A stretch of DNA of 64,000 nucleotides from Kangsaoukella pontilimi (GTDB lineage Bacteria > Pseudomonadota > Alphaproteobacteria > Rhodobacterales > Rhodobacteraceae). The stretch covers positions 744,001-808,000 of the forward strand of contig NZ_WUPT01000002.1 of NCBI RefSeq assembly GCF_009830125.1, written 5' to 3'. Shown one piece after another: positions 55,028 through 63,419 of this stretch. The notes below the pieces were generated by a model, which was not told the DNA's origin, made no database searches, and worked only from the letters and a program-made list of their open reading frames with translations. Position numbers and translations under genes: made by a program. Positions within the stretch are counted from its first letter, which is position 1. Every line of letters starts with the position of its first letter.

Positions 55028-57049
55028 TCAGCGGGACAGCGCCTCGGCGAGGCGCATGAGGTCGATCGCTTCGGCGCGGTAGCCGAAGGGGTCGTCGCCG
55101 CGCGCGCCGGTGGCGAGGTCGATCGCCTCGTCAAAGCCCCAGCCGCCGAGATAGTGCCCGCCCCTGAGAAGCTGACCGAAGCCGGCGACCGCCACCGAGA
55201 AGTGCACATCCGGCGTGGCCGTGCCCATCTCCGGCAGGATCGGTGTCTCGATGAGCTTGCTCTGTTCTTCTCCCGGTTCCTTGTAGCGGAGTTTGAGGTA
55301 TCCGAGTTCGCCTGACGGGTCCGTGACAGAGCTGTCGTCGGCGTAGCGGAGCGGGCCGGTCAGAACGGCGTCCGAGCCGACCGGCGTGACCTCGTAGATT
55401 GCGGTCACACGGTGCCCCGCGCCGATATCGCCGGCGTCGACCCTGTCGTTGTTGAAATCCTCGCGGGTGAGGCCGCGCGTCTCGTAGCCGATCAGACGGT
55501 ATTCGGCGATCCGGGCCGGGTTGAACTCGACCTGCACCTTCACGTCGCCCGCGATAGGAAAGAGCGCGCCGGTCAGCTGGTCGACCAGCACCTTCCGGGC
55601 CTCGGAGAGCGTGTCGATATAGGCGGCCTGCCCGTTTCCGTTCTGCGCGAGCGCCTGCATCGTGGCGTCGTCGAGATTGCCGCGTCCGAAGCCGAGAACG
55701 CTCAGATACGTGCCGCTGTCGCGTTTCCGCGCGATCAGGTCTTCGAGCGCGCTCGGGTCCGAGAGCCCGACGTTGAAATCGCCGTCCGTCGCGAGGATGA
55801 CGCGGGTCACTTCGCCATCCGCCGCCATGGCCTCGGCCGTGCTGTAGGCCTGTTCAAGGCCCGCCTCGCCCGCGGTCGAGCCGCCCGCCTCAAGCCGGTC
55901 GAGGGCGGCGAGGATGGTGCTGCGCTCGGTAGCCGGGGTGGGCGGCAGGACCTGACCGGCGCTGCCGGCATAGGTCACGATCGAGACCTCGTCCTGGGGC
56001 CGTAGTTCCGACAGCATCAGGCGGAAGGACTGCTTGAGAAGAGACAGCTTGTTCGGTGCCTGCATGGAACCGGAGGTGTCGATGAGGAAGACGAGGTTCA
56101 GGGGCGGGCGATCTACGATGGCGGGAAGCGTGCCTTGCAGGCCGATATGGACGAGTTCCGTGCCGGCATTCCACGGGCTGGGCAGCACCGTGACGGTGGT
56201 CGAGAAAGGCGCGTCTCCTGTGGGTGCCGGATAGTCATAGGGAAAGTAGTTCACCATTTCCTCGACTCGGACCGCGGCCTCGGGGGGCAGCATCCCGGCC
56301 ATGAGGGACGAGCGGACGACCGCGTAGGAGGCCGTGTCCACGTCCACCGAGAAGGTCGAAACGGGCTCGTCGCGCGTGACCTTGACGCTGGAAGGCGCCT
56401 CGTTGGCGAAAGCCTCTGTGTCGGCCTCCTGAAGGGCTGTGCCCGGTTCGGGTGCGACGATGACCCGCCGAGCGGAGGGGGGCACGACGAGGGCCTCGTC
56501 CATCGCGGTCAGACCCGTGGCGCGGCTTTCCTTCTGGAGGATCTCTGCCTCTGGCACGGCCATCTCGGCGGCAGCTGGGGCGCGGATCGTTCGGTCGATC
56601 ACGATCGGGCGCGTCGCGGGTGCGATGGGTGCAGTCTCTACCGCAACGGCCTCGGGGGCCTCGGCCAGATCGGCCAGGGGCGGTGTCTCGGCCTCGGCCG
56701 GGGCCTGCCGGGGGGCGGCCGTGTCCGTTCTCAGGCCGGCCGGGCCGCTCAGGTCAGGGGCCAGCACCCGATCGCCGAGGGGCGTCAGCACCAGAAACCC
56801 CACGGCGACCAGCGCCGTCGTGGCGGTCAGGCCGCCGCGTGTGGTGATTGCATCGATCATCCGTCTCACTCCTTTTCCGAATGCGCCCTTTTCGGGGGCA
56901 TCGGATGTGAGACGGGCGCGGGCGCTGCCTTCTTGGAGCGCACGGAAATTTTTCTGCGCCTCGGCGAGGGTGCGGGCCTTGCGCGCCGCGTCCGGCGTGG
57001 GCGTGGCGCTGTCAAAGGCGCGTTTCAGGTCGTCGAAGTCGTCGCTCAT
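55028..57049 (-). CDS. vWA-domain membrane protein coupled to an ECF sigma factor
   Basis: A 673-aa protein. Residues 1-70 are cytoplasmic and hydrophilic (DDLKRAFDSATPTPDAARKA); a single helix follows near 75-95 (GGLTATTALVAVGFLVLTPLG). Then comes a proline/alanine-rich periplasmic stretch, a YfbK-type N-domain with VEEMVNYFPYDYPAP, the vWA domain with MIDAS motif DTSGS near 322-326, and a C-terminal YfbK/DUF3520 domain to the end. The start overlaps the sigma factor stop by 4 bases. Topology and gene order suggest an anti-sigma or signalling role; E. coli YfbK itself has unknown function. Confidence 0.85.
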   Translation of the reverse strand: MSDDFDDLKRAFDSATPTPDAARKARTLAEAQKNFRALQEGSARARLTSDAPEKGAFGKGVRRMIDAITTRGGLTATTALVAVGFLVLTPLGDRVLAPDLSGPAGLRTDTAAPRQAPAEAETPPLADLAEAPEAVAVETAPIAPATRPIVIDRTIRAPAAAEMAVPEAEILQKESRATGLTAMDEALVVPPSARRVIVAPEPGTALQEADTEAFANEAPSSVKVTRDEPVSTFSVDVDTASYAVVRSSLMAGMLPPEAAVRVEEMVNYFPYDYPAPTGDAPFSTTVTVLPSPWNAGTELVHIGLQGTLPAIVDRPPLNLVFLIDTSGSMQAPNKLSLLKQSFRLMLSELRPQDEVSIVTYAGSAGQVLPPTPATERSTILAALDRLEAGGSTAGEAGLEQAYSTAEAMAADGEVTRVILATDGDFNVGLSDPSALEDLIARKRDSGTYLSVLGFGRGNLDDATMQALAQNGNGQAAYIDTLSEARKVLVDQLTGALFPIAGDVKVQVEFNPARIAEYRLIGYETRGLTREDFNNDRVDAGDIGAGHRVTAIYEVTPVGSDAVLTGPLRYADDSSVTDPSGELGYLKLRYKEPGEEQSKLIETPILPEMGTATPDVHFSVAVAGFGQLLRGGHYLGGWGFDEAIDLATGARGDDPFGYRAEAIDLMRLAEALSR

Positions 57050-57582
57050 GCCTCGGCCTCCTTGAGGGCCTTCAGGTGTTTCTTGGCCTCCGAGATCCGC
57101 CAGCTGACTGTGCCTTCGCTGACCCCGAGAACTTCGGCGGCCTCTCTGTGCGTCAGGTCGTCCAGGACCAGCGCCACCGTGTCGCGCAGGGCTTCCGGCA
57201 ATGTGGACATGGCGTCTTCGAGCCAGGTCTGCGCGGCGGCGGCCTCGGTCGCCTCGCTGCGCCGTGCGCGCTCGACCTCGCCCCAGCCGAGCGCGGCGCG
57301 GCTCCGGCTGGCGCTCCGGCGACGGCGGTCGGACGCGGCGTTGACGACCACGCGGTAGAGCCAGGTCGTGAACCTGGCATCGCCCCGGAACCCGCGTAGC
57401 TTGGCCGGGAGGGCCAGGGCGACATCCTGGGTCAGGTCCTCTGCCTCGGCGGCGCGCCCGGTCAAGCGAAAGGCAAGGCGGAACACCCGGTCGTAATGGC
57501 GCGCGAGCAGGGCCGCGAAGGCGGCGTCGTCGCCTGCTGCGGCAGCCATGGCCAATCTCTCGTCGCTCGCTTCCATGCGCAT
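57046..57582 (-). CDS. ECF-type RNA polymerase sigma factor
   Basis: About 178 aa. Region 2 (about 20-55) reads FAALLARHYDRVFRLAFRLTGRAAEAEDLTQDV; region 4 is LPEALRDTVALVLDDLTHREAAEVLGVSEGTVSWRISEAKKHL. There is no sigma 1.1 or region 3, so ECF class. The exact start is uncertain: ATG 57582, ATG 57576 or GTG 57585; none has a good RBS. The coupled downstream vWA protein may control it. Confidence 0.88.
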   Translation of the reverse strand: MRMEASDERLAMAAAAGDDAAFAALLARHYDRVFRLAFRLTGRAAEAEDLTQDVALALPAKLRGFRGDARFTTWLYRVVVNAASDRRRRSASRSRAALGWGEVERARRSEATEAAAAQTWLEDAMSTLPEALRDTVALVLDDLTHREAAEVLGVSEGTVSWRISEAKKHLKALKEAEA

Positions 57583-57910
57583 CACGATGGGTATGACGGC
57601 GGCCAGCGGTCAATCCTTGGCGGGTGAATGAAAAAAATATTGCGTGGGCGGAGGGCTTGCTGGGGGCTCTGCCCCCGACGCGCGGTCCCCGCGCGCCTCC
57701 CCCGGGATTTCTCGGACCCAAAGAAACCGGAGGTGGGGAGAATTTGAATCAAATTGTGGTTCTTCTTGGGAAAAATACTCCGGGGAGCGCGAGGGGTGGA
57801 ACCCCTCGCATGCGTCGGATGCGTCAGCGTCCGACGCCCACCGCGACGGCCGAAGGCCGGCGCAAAGCCTTGGGCTTGCCGGGCGGGGCGGAACCCTTCA
57901 AAAGACCTGA
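57583..57910. repeat. Repeat-rich non-coding region with an inverted module pair
   Basis: No gene seen. It contains GGGGGCTCTGCCCCC, a hairpin of GCGCG arms, the core CCCCCGGGATTT (57699-57710) and, inverted, AAAAATACTCCGGGG (57771-57785), with AATTTGA-A-TCAAATT (a GANTC site) between them. Further on CGAGGGG-TGGAA-CCCCTCG and the reverse complement of the 54.8-kb GCGCCGGCC tract (57848-57880) follow, ending before nth. Confidence 0.75.
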
Positions 57911-58555
57911 ATGGCAAAGCAGCTTCCCTATTCCACGATCCACGAGATTTTCAGCCGCTTCAGGGCGGCCGAGGCAGAGCCCAAGGGCGAGCTTGAGCAT
58001 GTGAACGCCTTTACGCTCGTGGTGGCGGTGGCGCTTTCGGCGCAGGCCACCGATGCGGGGGTGAACAAGGCCACGAGGGAGCTGTTCCGGATCGCGGATA
58101 CGCCCGAGAAGATGCTGGCCCTCGGCGAAGAGGGTGTCATCGAGCATATTAGGACGATCGGGCTCTACCGGAACAAGGCGAAGAACGTCATCAAGCTCTG
58201 CCGCATCCTGATCGACGAATATGGCGGTGAGGTGCCGTCCTCGCGCGCCGCGCTGCAATCGCTTCCCGGTGTCGGGCGGAAAACGGCGAATGTGGTTCTG
58301 AACATGTGGTTCGGTCAACCGGCACAGGCCGTCGACACGCATATCTTCCGGGTGGGCAATCGGACCGGAATCGCACCGGGCAAGGATGTGGATGCTGTCG
58401 AGCGGGCCATCGAGGACCATGTGCCCGCCGAATTCCAGCAGCATGCCCATCACTGGCTGATCCTGCACGGACGCTATATCTGCGTGGCGCGAAAGCCCAA
58501 ATGCGGGGCCTGCCTGATCCGGGACCTCTGCCAATACGAGGACAAGACAGAATGA
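57911..58555 (+). CDS. nth: Endonuclease III
   Basis: A 214-aa base-excision-repair glycosylase/AP lyase for oxidised pyrimidines. It has the HhH element SLPGVGRKTANVVLNMWF (about 117-134) with catalytic Lys in GRKTAN and Asp in VDTHIFRVGNR, and the C-terminal 4Fe-4S loop C-x6-C-x2-C-x5-C (CVARKPKCGACLIRDLC). Normal length. Its stop overlaps the next start by 4 bases. Confidence 0.95.
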   Translation: MAKQLPYSTIHEIFSRFRAAEAEPKGELEHVNAFTLVVAVALSAQATDAGVNKATRELFRIADTPEKMLALGEEGVIEHIRTIGLYRNKAKNVIKLCRILIDEYGGEVPSSRAALQSLPGVGRKTANVVLNMWFGQPAQAVDTHIFRVGNRTGIAPGKDVDAVERAIEDHVPAEFQQHAHHWLILHGRYICVARKPKCGACLIRDLCQYEDKTE

Positions 58556-59538
58556 CCAAGCGCTACGATGTCGTGGGGATCGGCAACGCGATCGTCGACG
58601 TGATCTCACCGGTGGACGACAATTTCCTCGACCTCATGGGGATCGAAAAGGGGATCATGCAGCTGGTCGAGAGGCCTCGCGGCGAAATGCTCTATGGTGC
58701 CATGAAGGAGCGCGTTCAGGCGCCCGGCGGGGCGGTGGCGAACACGCTTGCAGGGCTTGGCAATCTGGGGCTTTCCACCGCCTTCATCGGGCGTGTGCAT
58801 GACGACGCGCTCGGGCGCTTCTACGCGCGCTCGATGTCCGAGGGAGGGACCGAGTTCGTCAACGCCCCGGTGCCGGGGGGAGAGCTTCCGACCTCGCGCT
58901 CGATGATCTTCGTGTCCCCCGATGGTGAGCGGTCGATGAACACCTATCTGGGCATCTCCTCCGAAATCGGGCCGGATGATGTGTCGGACGCCGTGGCGGG
59001 CGAGGCGCAGATCCTGTTTCTCGAGGGGTATCTCTATGACAAGGACAAGGGGAAGGCCGCCTTCGAGCGCGCCGCGAAGCTCTGCCGTGAGAAGGGCGGG
59101 CGCGCGGGCATCGCGCTCTCCGACCCGTTCTGCGTCGACCGGCACCGGGACGATTTCCGGCGGCTGGTGCGGGATCTGGATTACGTCATCGGGAACGAGC
59201 ACGAGTGGGAATCGCTCTACCAGACCGATCTGAGCGCGGCGATGGAGCAGGCCGCGGCGGAGTCCGGGCTGGTCGTCTGCACGCGGTCGGGCGCGGATGT
59301 GCTGTTGCAGCGGGGCGACGAGAGCGTGTCCGTCCCGGTCCGGCGCGTGGTGCCTGTGGATGCCACCGGCGCAGGCGACCAATTCGCGGCGGGGTTCCTC
59401 TATGGCTACGCGACAGGCGCGCCGCTGGATGTGGCGGGTCGCATGGGATGCGTGTCAGCGGCCGAGGTGATCGGACATTACGGCGCGCGTCCGAAGGCCG
59501 ATCTCAAGGAGCTCTTCCGGAAGGAAGGCCTGCTCTGA
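58552..59538 (+). CDS. PfkB-family adenosine/sugar kinase
   Basis: A 328-aa ribokinase-fold kinase: GIGNAIVDVISPVDD at the N-terminus, GGAVANTLAGLGNLG (substrate side), and DATGAGDQFAAGFLYG near 265-280 with the catalytic Asp. Rhodobacterial proteins of this type are usually annotated as adenosine kinase; the true substrate is not provable here. Translationally coupled to nth. Confidence 0.88.
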   Translation: MTKRYDVVGIGNAIVDVISPVDDNFLDLMGIEKGIMQLVERPRGEMLYGAMKERVQAPGGAVANTLAGLGNLGLSTAFIGRVHDDALGRFYARSMSEGGTEFVNAPVPGGELPTSRSMIFVSPDGERSMNTYLGISSEIGPDDVSDAVAGEAQILFLEGYLYDKDKGKAAFERAAKLCREKGGRAGIALSDPFCVDRHRDDFRRLVRDLDYVIGNEHEWESLYQTDLSAAMEQAAAESGLVVCTRSGADVLLQRGDESVSVPVRRVVPVDATGAGDQFAAGFLYGYATGAPLDVAGRMGCVSAAEVIGHYGARPKADLKELFRKEGLL

Positions 59539-59548
59539 ACGGGTGGCG

Positions 59549-59609
59549 GGGGGGCTGTCTGCCCCCCACTGCGCGCGGGTCGCCCGCGCGCAGCTCCCCC
59601 CGAGGATTT
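59549..59609 (+). repeat. Hairpins plus repeat core after the kinase gene
   Basis: GGGGGGC-TGTCT-GCCCCCC (59549-59567) and CTGCGCGCGGG-TCG-CCCGCGCGCAG (59569-59593) are followed by CCCCCCGAGGATTT, a variant of the dispersed core, and tail CAGACCCAAAGAGATCAGG. These stems may terminate both converging genes. Confidence 0.65.
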
Positions 59610-59625
59610 ATCAGACCCAAAGAGA

Positions 59626-60825
59626 TCAGGCCGGGGTCGCGGTGCCGAACATACGGTGATTGAGCCGCCAGAGCCCCCAGGCCAGCGGGATCGCCGCCAG
59701 GCCGCCAAGGGCGTAGACCATCGGCTCGTCCGAAAAGGTCTCGAAGGCCTGCGTATAGGCGTGGATGCCGAGGAACGTGACCGCCGTGTTGAAGAGGCCG
59801 CGGCGGTGCGAGGCGGCGGCGAGCCAGGCGCCGGCGACCAGCAGCACGGCCCAGACCACGCTGAAGACATGCTCGGAAATCTGGAAGAATTCGGCGCGCC
59901 AGACCTCCATCGCGGCGTTGTAATCGCTGTAATGGGTGAAGTCGCTGTAGTTGGGTGCGGCGTCGCGGAAGAAGGACAGCCCCACCTCGTCGCCCCAGAG
60001 CGACCCCACGAGGAAGGCGAGGTTGCCCACGACGGCGGCCATGATCGCGAAAATGCCCGCGTGTCGGCCGATCCGGTCGGAGGTGTTTGCGACGACCCAT
60101 GCGGCGGCGCCGATGGCGGCCGCCATTTGCAGGATCGTGAGCGTCGGCTCGGGCGAGTAAAAGACATAGGCCGCGTGGAAATAGGCCGTCCCCGTTGACA
60201 GTGCCTGCGCGAAGGGCACCACGGCCAGCGCGGTCACGGCCCGGACATTGACGAAGAGACCGGCGGCGAGGAGCACGGCGGTCGCGTAGAGCGAATAGGC
60301 GACATTGGCCCAGCCGTGGCCGATCTCGACATCCACCACCAGCCATCCGCCGACGAGGTGCAGGGCCGCGCCCATCAGCATGAGGGCTCCGGTGGAGAAG
60401 GCGAGCGGCTCGGGGCTTTTGCGAAAGAGCCAGCCGAAGACGGCGGCGATTGCGGCGCCTAGGACGGTCAGGGTCCAGGGGGCGATGTCGGCGTATTTGT
60501 CGGCGATCTCGACACCTGCGCCCGCGATCAGCATCCCGCCACCGATCAGAGCGCCCGCATGTCCCAGCATCCGGTAGAGCGGCCCGCCTTTCACGAGGAC
60601 GGCGGCGCCGATGCCGAGGAAGGCGAGACCGAGGAGCGCCACCCCGGCGGCGTCCGCGATCCAGAAGACGAAACCGAGAGATGCGGCGATGATGCCGGCG
60701 CAGAGGACGATGTTGACCACGAGGGCGAGCATCGTATCGCGCGAGCGCCGCGCGATCTCGGCGCCCTGCGCTTCGGTCAGGATGCCTTCGGCCACGAGGG
60801 CTTCGGTTTGAACGACATGGGGCAT
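59626..60825 (-). CDS. DUF2157 multi-pass membrane protein
   Basis: A 399-aa protein whose cytoplasmic start (TEALVAEGILTEAQGAEIARR) is the DUF2157-type N-terminal helix pair, followed by about ten to twelve transmembrane segments. Function unknown; family members sit in the inner membrane. The promoter holds two copies of TGAACGNTGTTCA, a TetR-like operator, so it is probably regulated by an unlinked repressor. Confidence 0.8.
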   Translation of the reverse strand: MPHVVQTEALVAEGILTEAQGAEIARRSRDTMLALVVNIVLCAGIIAASLGFVFWIADAAGVALLGLAFLGIGAAVLVKGGPLYRMLGHAGALIGGGMLIAGAGVEIADKYADIAPWTLTVLGAAIAAVFGWLFRKSPEPLAFSTGALMLMGAALHLVGGWLVVDVEIGHGWANVAYSLYATAVLLAAGLFVNVRAVTALAVVPFAQALSTGTAYFHAAYVFYSPEPTLTILQMAAAIGAAAWVVANTSDRIGRHAGIFAIMAAVVGNLAFLVGSLWGDEVGLSFFRDAAPNYSDFTHYSDYNAAMEVWRAEFFQISEHVFSVVWAVLLVAGAWLAAASHRRGLFNTAVTFLGIHAYTQAFETFSDEPMVYALGGLAAIPLAWGLWRLNHRMFGTATPA

Positions 60826-60842
60826 GAGGGTCTCCAGAAGTT

Positions 60843-60881
60843 TGAACGCTGTTCATATTCGTTATATTTGAACGATGTTCA
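60843..60881 (-). promoter_or_regulatory. Two TGAACGNTGTTCA palindromes before the DUF2157 gene
   Basis: TGAACGCTGTTCA (60843-60855) and TGAACGATGTTCA (60869-60881) are near-identical 13-bp palindromes, with centres 26 bp apart, 18 bases upstream of the start. TGAAC-N3-GTTCA resembles operators of TetR-family repressors, but no regulator gene is adjacent. Confidence 0.7.
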
Positions 60882-60967
60882 AGAATATTTTCGCGAAAGG
60901 ACGCTAGGTCAGTTTTATCGGTGTCCCTGTCGTTTTGATGAGTTTGCAGGCGGGAAGCCGCGAAGCC

Positions 60968-61070
60968 TTGGCCAATGACGGTGTGCGCTATCCATTGTCT
61001 CTGTTTTCAGAACAAAGATTGGCCAATTTTGACAATAATGTGAAGAATCGGGTTACCCTTGCGTCAAGGG
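60968..61070 (+). promoter_or_regulatory. Repeated TTGGCCAA and a CCCTTG hairpin before the metalloprotease gene
   Basis: TTGGCCAA occurs at 60968-60975 and 61019-61026, each followed by T. CCCTTG-CGT-CAAGGG lies at 61056-61070, about 22 bases before the ATG. The region also has TTTTGACAATAAT, a possible -35-like box. These are candidate control sites only. Confidence 0.35.
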
Positions 61071-61092
61071 GACGTTGCGAAAGGGGACAGCC

Positions 61093-62346
61093 ATGCGCGG
61101 AACACCCATTCTTCCGGACATTTTCGGAGACGAATTCGAGTTCGTTGAAACGCTTTTCAGCGGCGAGGCGCCGCCAGATCGGGACGGCGGCGCGGCGGAT
61201 GGCCCTGCGCTGGCCGACGCGCTCGGACTGCCGGACGCGGCCGAAGATGCGCCGGTGCTGCCGGTCGAGGCGGACCCGGCGGGACCTGAGGGCGGAATGC
61301 CGTCTGTCACGCCCTGGGGCGAGGATGCGCAAGCCGCGACAGCGTCGATAACCGTGGACTGGGTCGAGGTCTCGCCGTTTAACACGCACGCGGGCAACCA
61401 CGGCGGTGGCGGCGGCTCGGACGGTGGAGATACCGGCGGGAGCGGCAAGCCCCCGAAAGACGGCGGCGGCGGAGGAGGAAAGGGTGGGGGTGACATCCTT
61501 TACTATTCCGATAACGGCGTCGAGGCAGGCACTGAAGGAAGCGACGGACTTTTAGGTTTCGATATTGTCCTCAGGTTCACCGGGGACGGATGGACCGAAC
61601 TGCTTCTGGACGCATTCAAGGATGCCGCAGACTATCTCACGACGATCATTCAGGACGACTGGGATCTCGACGGTACATCCGAGATTACAGCCCGGCGTGA
61701 GAAGCTCGTCTGGGACGATCTTCTGATCGACGTGTCGCTCACGACTATCGACGGCAGCGGTGGTGTGAATGGAAATGTTCTGGCGCAAGCCGGTCCTGCG
61801 GGCTTCTGGCCGGCTGACATCGGTCTGCCGGCGCAGGGCTTCATCGAGTTCGATACGTATGATTTCGTCACCAGCACCGAATATGCAGGGCTGGAAGACG
61901 AGATCGCCTTCCACGAGATGATGCATGTTCTTGGTTTCGGTACGCTCTGGGGAGATCCGAACTTGCTGAACCCTTACGGGAAGAGCCTGTTGGACGGGAG
62001 TGGCGACTATAACGGTACGTGGGGTACGGATGCGTATGCAGCCGAATTCGGCGGAACCGGATCGGTGCCTGTGGAAGGTAGCGGTGGGGCGGGAACCGCC
62101 GGCGGTCACTGGGACGAACAGAACCTCGGGACATTCGTAGATGAGGGCATCGACCCCAATGATCCCTCTGATGACATAACCATGTATGGCAGCGACGAAC
62201 TGATGACTGGCTACATCAGCGGATCGAATTTCCTGTCCTACACCTCGGTCATGTCGCTGCAGGATCTGGGCTATGACGTCGCCTATGTGGACTACGACCC
62301 CAGCGTCTACACCTATGACGGCGTTGACATCGACACGATCGCCTGA
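61093..62346 (+). CDS. Leishmanolysin-like zinc metalloprotease
   Basis: A 417-aa protein. Zinc motif HEMMHVLGFG: His274, Glu275, His278 and Gly281. The third His is probably 339 in GGHWDEQN, and ELMTG with Met371 gives the Met-turn. These match the bacterial leishmanolysin (M8) type. There is no signal peptide; residues 1-100 are acidic and proline-rich and 101-130 a Gly-rich linker (GGGGGSDGGDTGG, GGGGGGKGGG). Export route unknown: possibly type I or none. AAGGGGAC precedes the ATG. A terminator follows. Confidence 0.82.
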   Translation: MRGTPILPDIFGDEFEFVETLFSGEAPPDRDGGAADGPALADALGLPDAAEDAPVLPVEADPAGPEGGMPSVTPWGEDAQAATASITVDWVEVSPFNTHAGNHGGGGGSDGGDTGGSGKPPKDGGGGGGKGGGDILYYSDNGVEAGTEGSDGLLGFDIVLRFTGDGWTELLLDAFKDAADYLTTIIQDDWDLDGTSEITARREKLVWDDLLIDVSLTTIDGSGGVNGNVLAQAGPAGFWPADIGLPAQGFIEFDTYDFVTSTEYAGLEDEIAFHEMMHVLGFGTLWGDPNLLNPYGKSLLDGSGDYNGTWGTDAYAAEFGGTGSVPVEGSGGAGTAGGHWDEQNLGTFVDEGIDPNDPSDDITMYGSDELMTGYISGSNFLSYTSVMSLQDLGYDVAYVDYDPSVYTYDGVDIDTIA

Positions 62347-62364
62347 CCTTTCGTCACGCCACCG

Positions 62365-62394
62365 AAAAGAGCGTTCCGTAGGGACGCTCTTTTT
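62365..62394 (+). terminator. Terminator after the metalloprotease gene
   Basis: AAAAGAGCGTTCC (62365-62377) pairs with GGGACGCTCTTTT (62381-62393) around GTA, followed by T's. Strong. Confidence 0.88.
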
Positions 62395-62437
62395 CGTTCC
62401 GCTTGACGCCCCACCGCGCTGCGGCCAAAAGATCCCA

Positions 62438-63418
62438 ATGTTGGCCTATATCATAAGACGCGTCGCGCAGTCCGTCCTCGTCCTTCTGGTGGTCGGGCTG
62501 GTCGCCTTTTCGATGTTCCGCTTCGTGGGCGATCCGATCGACAACATGCTCGGTCAGGAGCGGACGCAGGCCGATATCGACCGGCTGAGGACAACGCTCG
62601 GCCTCGATCAGCCGTTCCCCGTGCAGTACTGGCGTTTTCTCGAAGGGGCGGCGCAGGGGAATTTCGGCGTGAGCTATCGTCAGGGGCGCCCGGTGAGCGA
62701 GATCATCGTCGAGCGCGCGCCCGCGACGCTGGAACTGGCGCTGGTCTCGGGGGTCTTCGCGCTGGCGCTCGGGATCGGGCTGGGGGTCTTCACGGCGATC
62801 CGAAGGGACGGTTTCGCGGCCAACGCGATCATGTCTTTATCTCTGATAGGGGTCAGTCTGCCCACATTCCTGATCGGCATCCTGCTGATCTACCTGTTCG
62901 GAGTGCAGCTGAGGTGGTTGCCGACTTTCGGGCGGGGTGACGTGGTGGACCTTGGCTGGTGGTCGACCGGGTTCCTGACGGCGAGCGGTCTGAAATCCCT
63001 GATCCTGCCTGCGATCACGCTTGGGCTTTACCAGATGACGCTGATCATGCGGCTGGTGCGCTCGGAGATGCTTGAGGTGCTGAGACAGGATTACATCCGC
63101 TTTGCCCGCGCCCGCGGCCTGAAGGAGCGGGCGGTCAATTTCCGCCACGCGCTGAAGAACACGCTGATCCCGGTGATCACGGTCATGGGGCTTCAGATCG
63201 GGGGGATCATCGCCTTCGCCATCGTGACCGAGACGGTTTTCAACTGGCCGGGCGTTGGGCTGTTGTTCATCAACGCCATCCAGTTCGTCGATATCCCCGT
63301 GATGGCGGCATATCTGATGCTGATTTCGGTGATGTTCGTGATGATCAACCTGATCGTGGACCTGTTGTATTTCTGGGTCGATCCCCGTCTGAGGGTCGAC
63401 CGCGGGGGAGGGCACTGA
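62438..63418 (+). CDS. Peptide-type ABC permease, DppB-like
   Basis: A 326-aa permease beginning MLAYIIRRVAQSVLVLLVVG, the DppB N-helix. The cytoplasmic EAA loop is VLRQDYIRFARARGLKERAVNFRHALKN; GGIIAFAIVTETVFNWPGVGLLF follows. It opens a second peptide-type transporter operon that continues past the right edge; the binding protein is not in view. Confidence 0.92.
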   Translation: MLAYIIRRVAQSVLVLLVVGLVAFSMFRFVGDPIDNMLGQERTQADIDRLRTTLGLDQPFPVQYWRFLEGAAQGNFGVSYRQGRPVSEIIVERAPATLELALVSGVFALALGIGLGVFTAIRRDGFAANAIMSLSLIGVSLPTFLIGILLIYLFGVQLRWLPTFGRGDVVDLGWWSTGFLTASGLKSLILPAITLGLYQMTLIMRLVRSEMLEVLRQDYIRFARARGLKERAVNFRHALKNTLIPVITVMGLQIGGIIAFAIVTETVFNWPGVGLLFINAIQFVDIPVMAAYLMLISVMFVMINLIVDLLYFWVDPRLRVDRGGGH

Positions 63419-63419
63419 C

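Noticed and set aside
53263-55209. Minus-strand frame over gabD
   Set aside because: Lacks domains; the dehydrogenase on the plus strand has intact catalytic residues.
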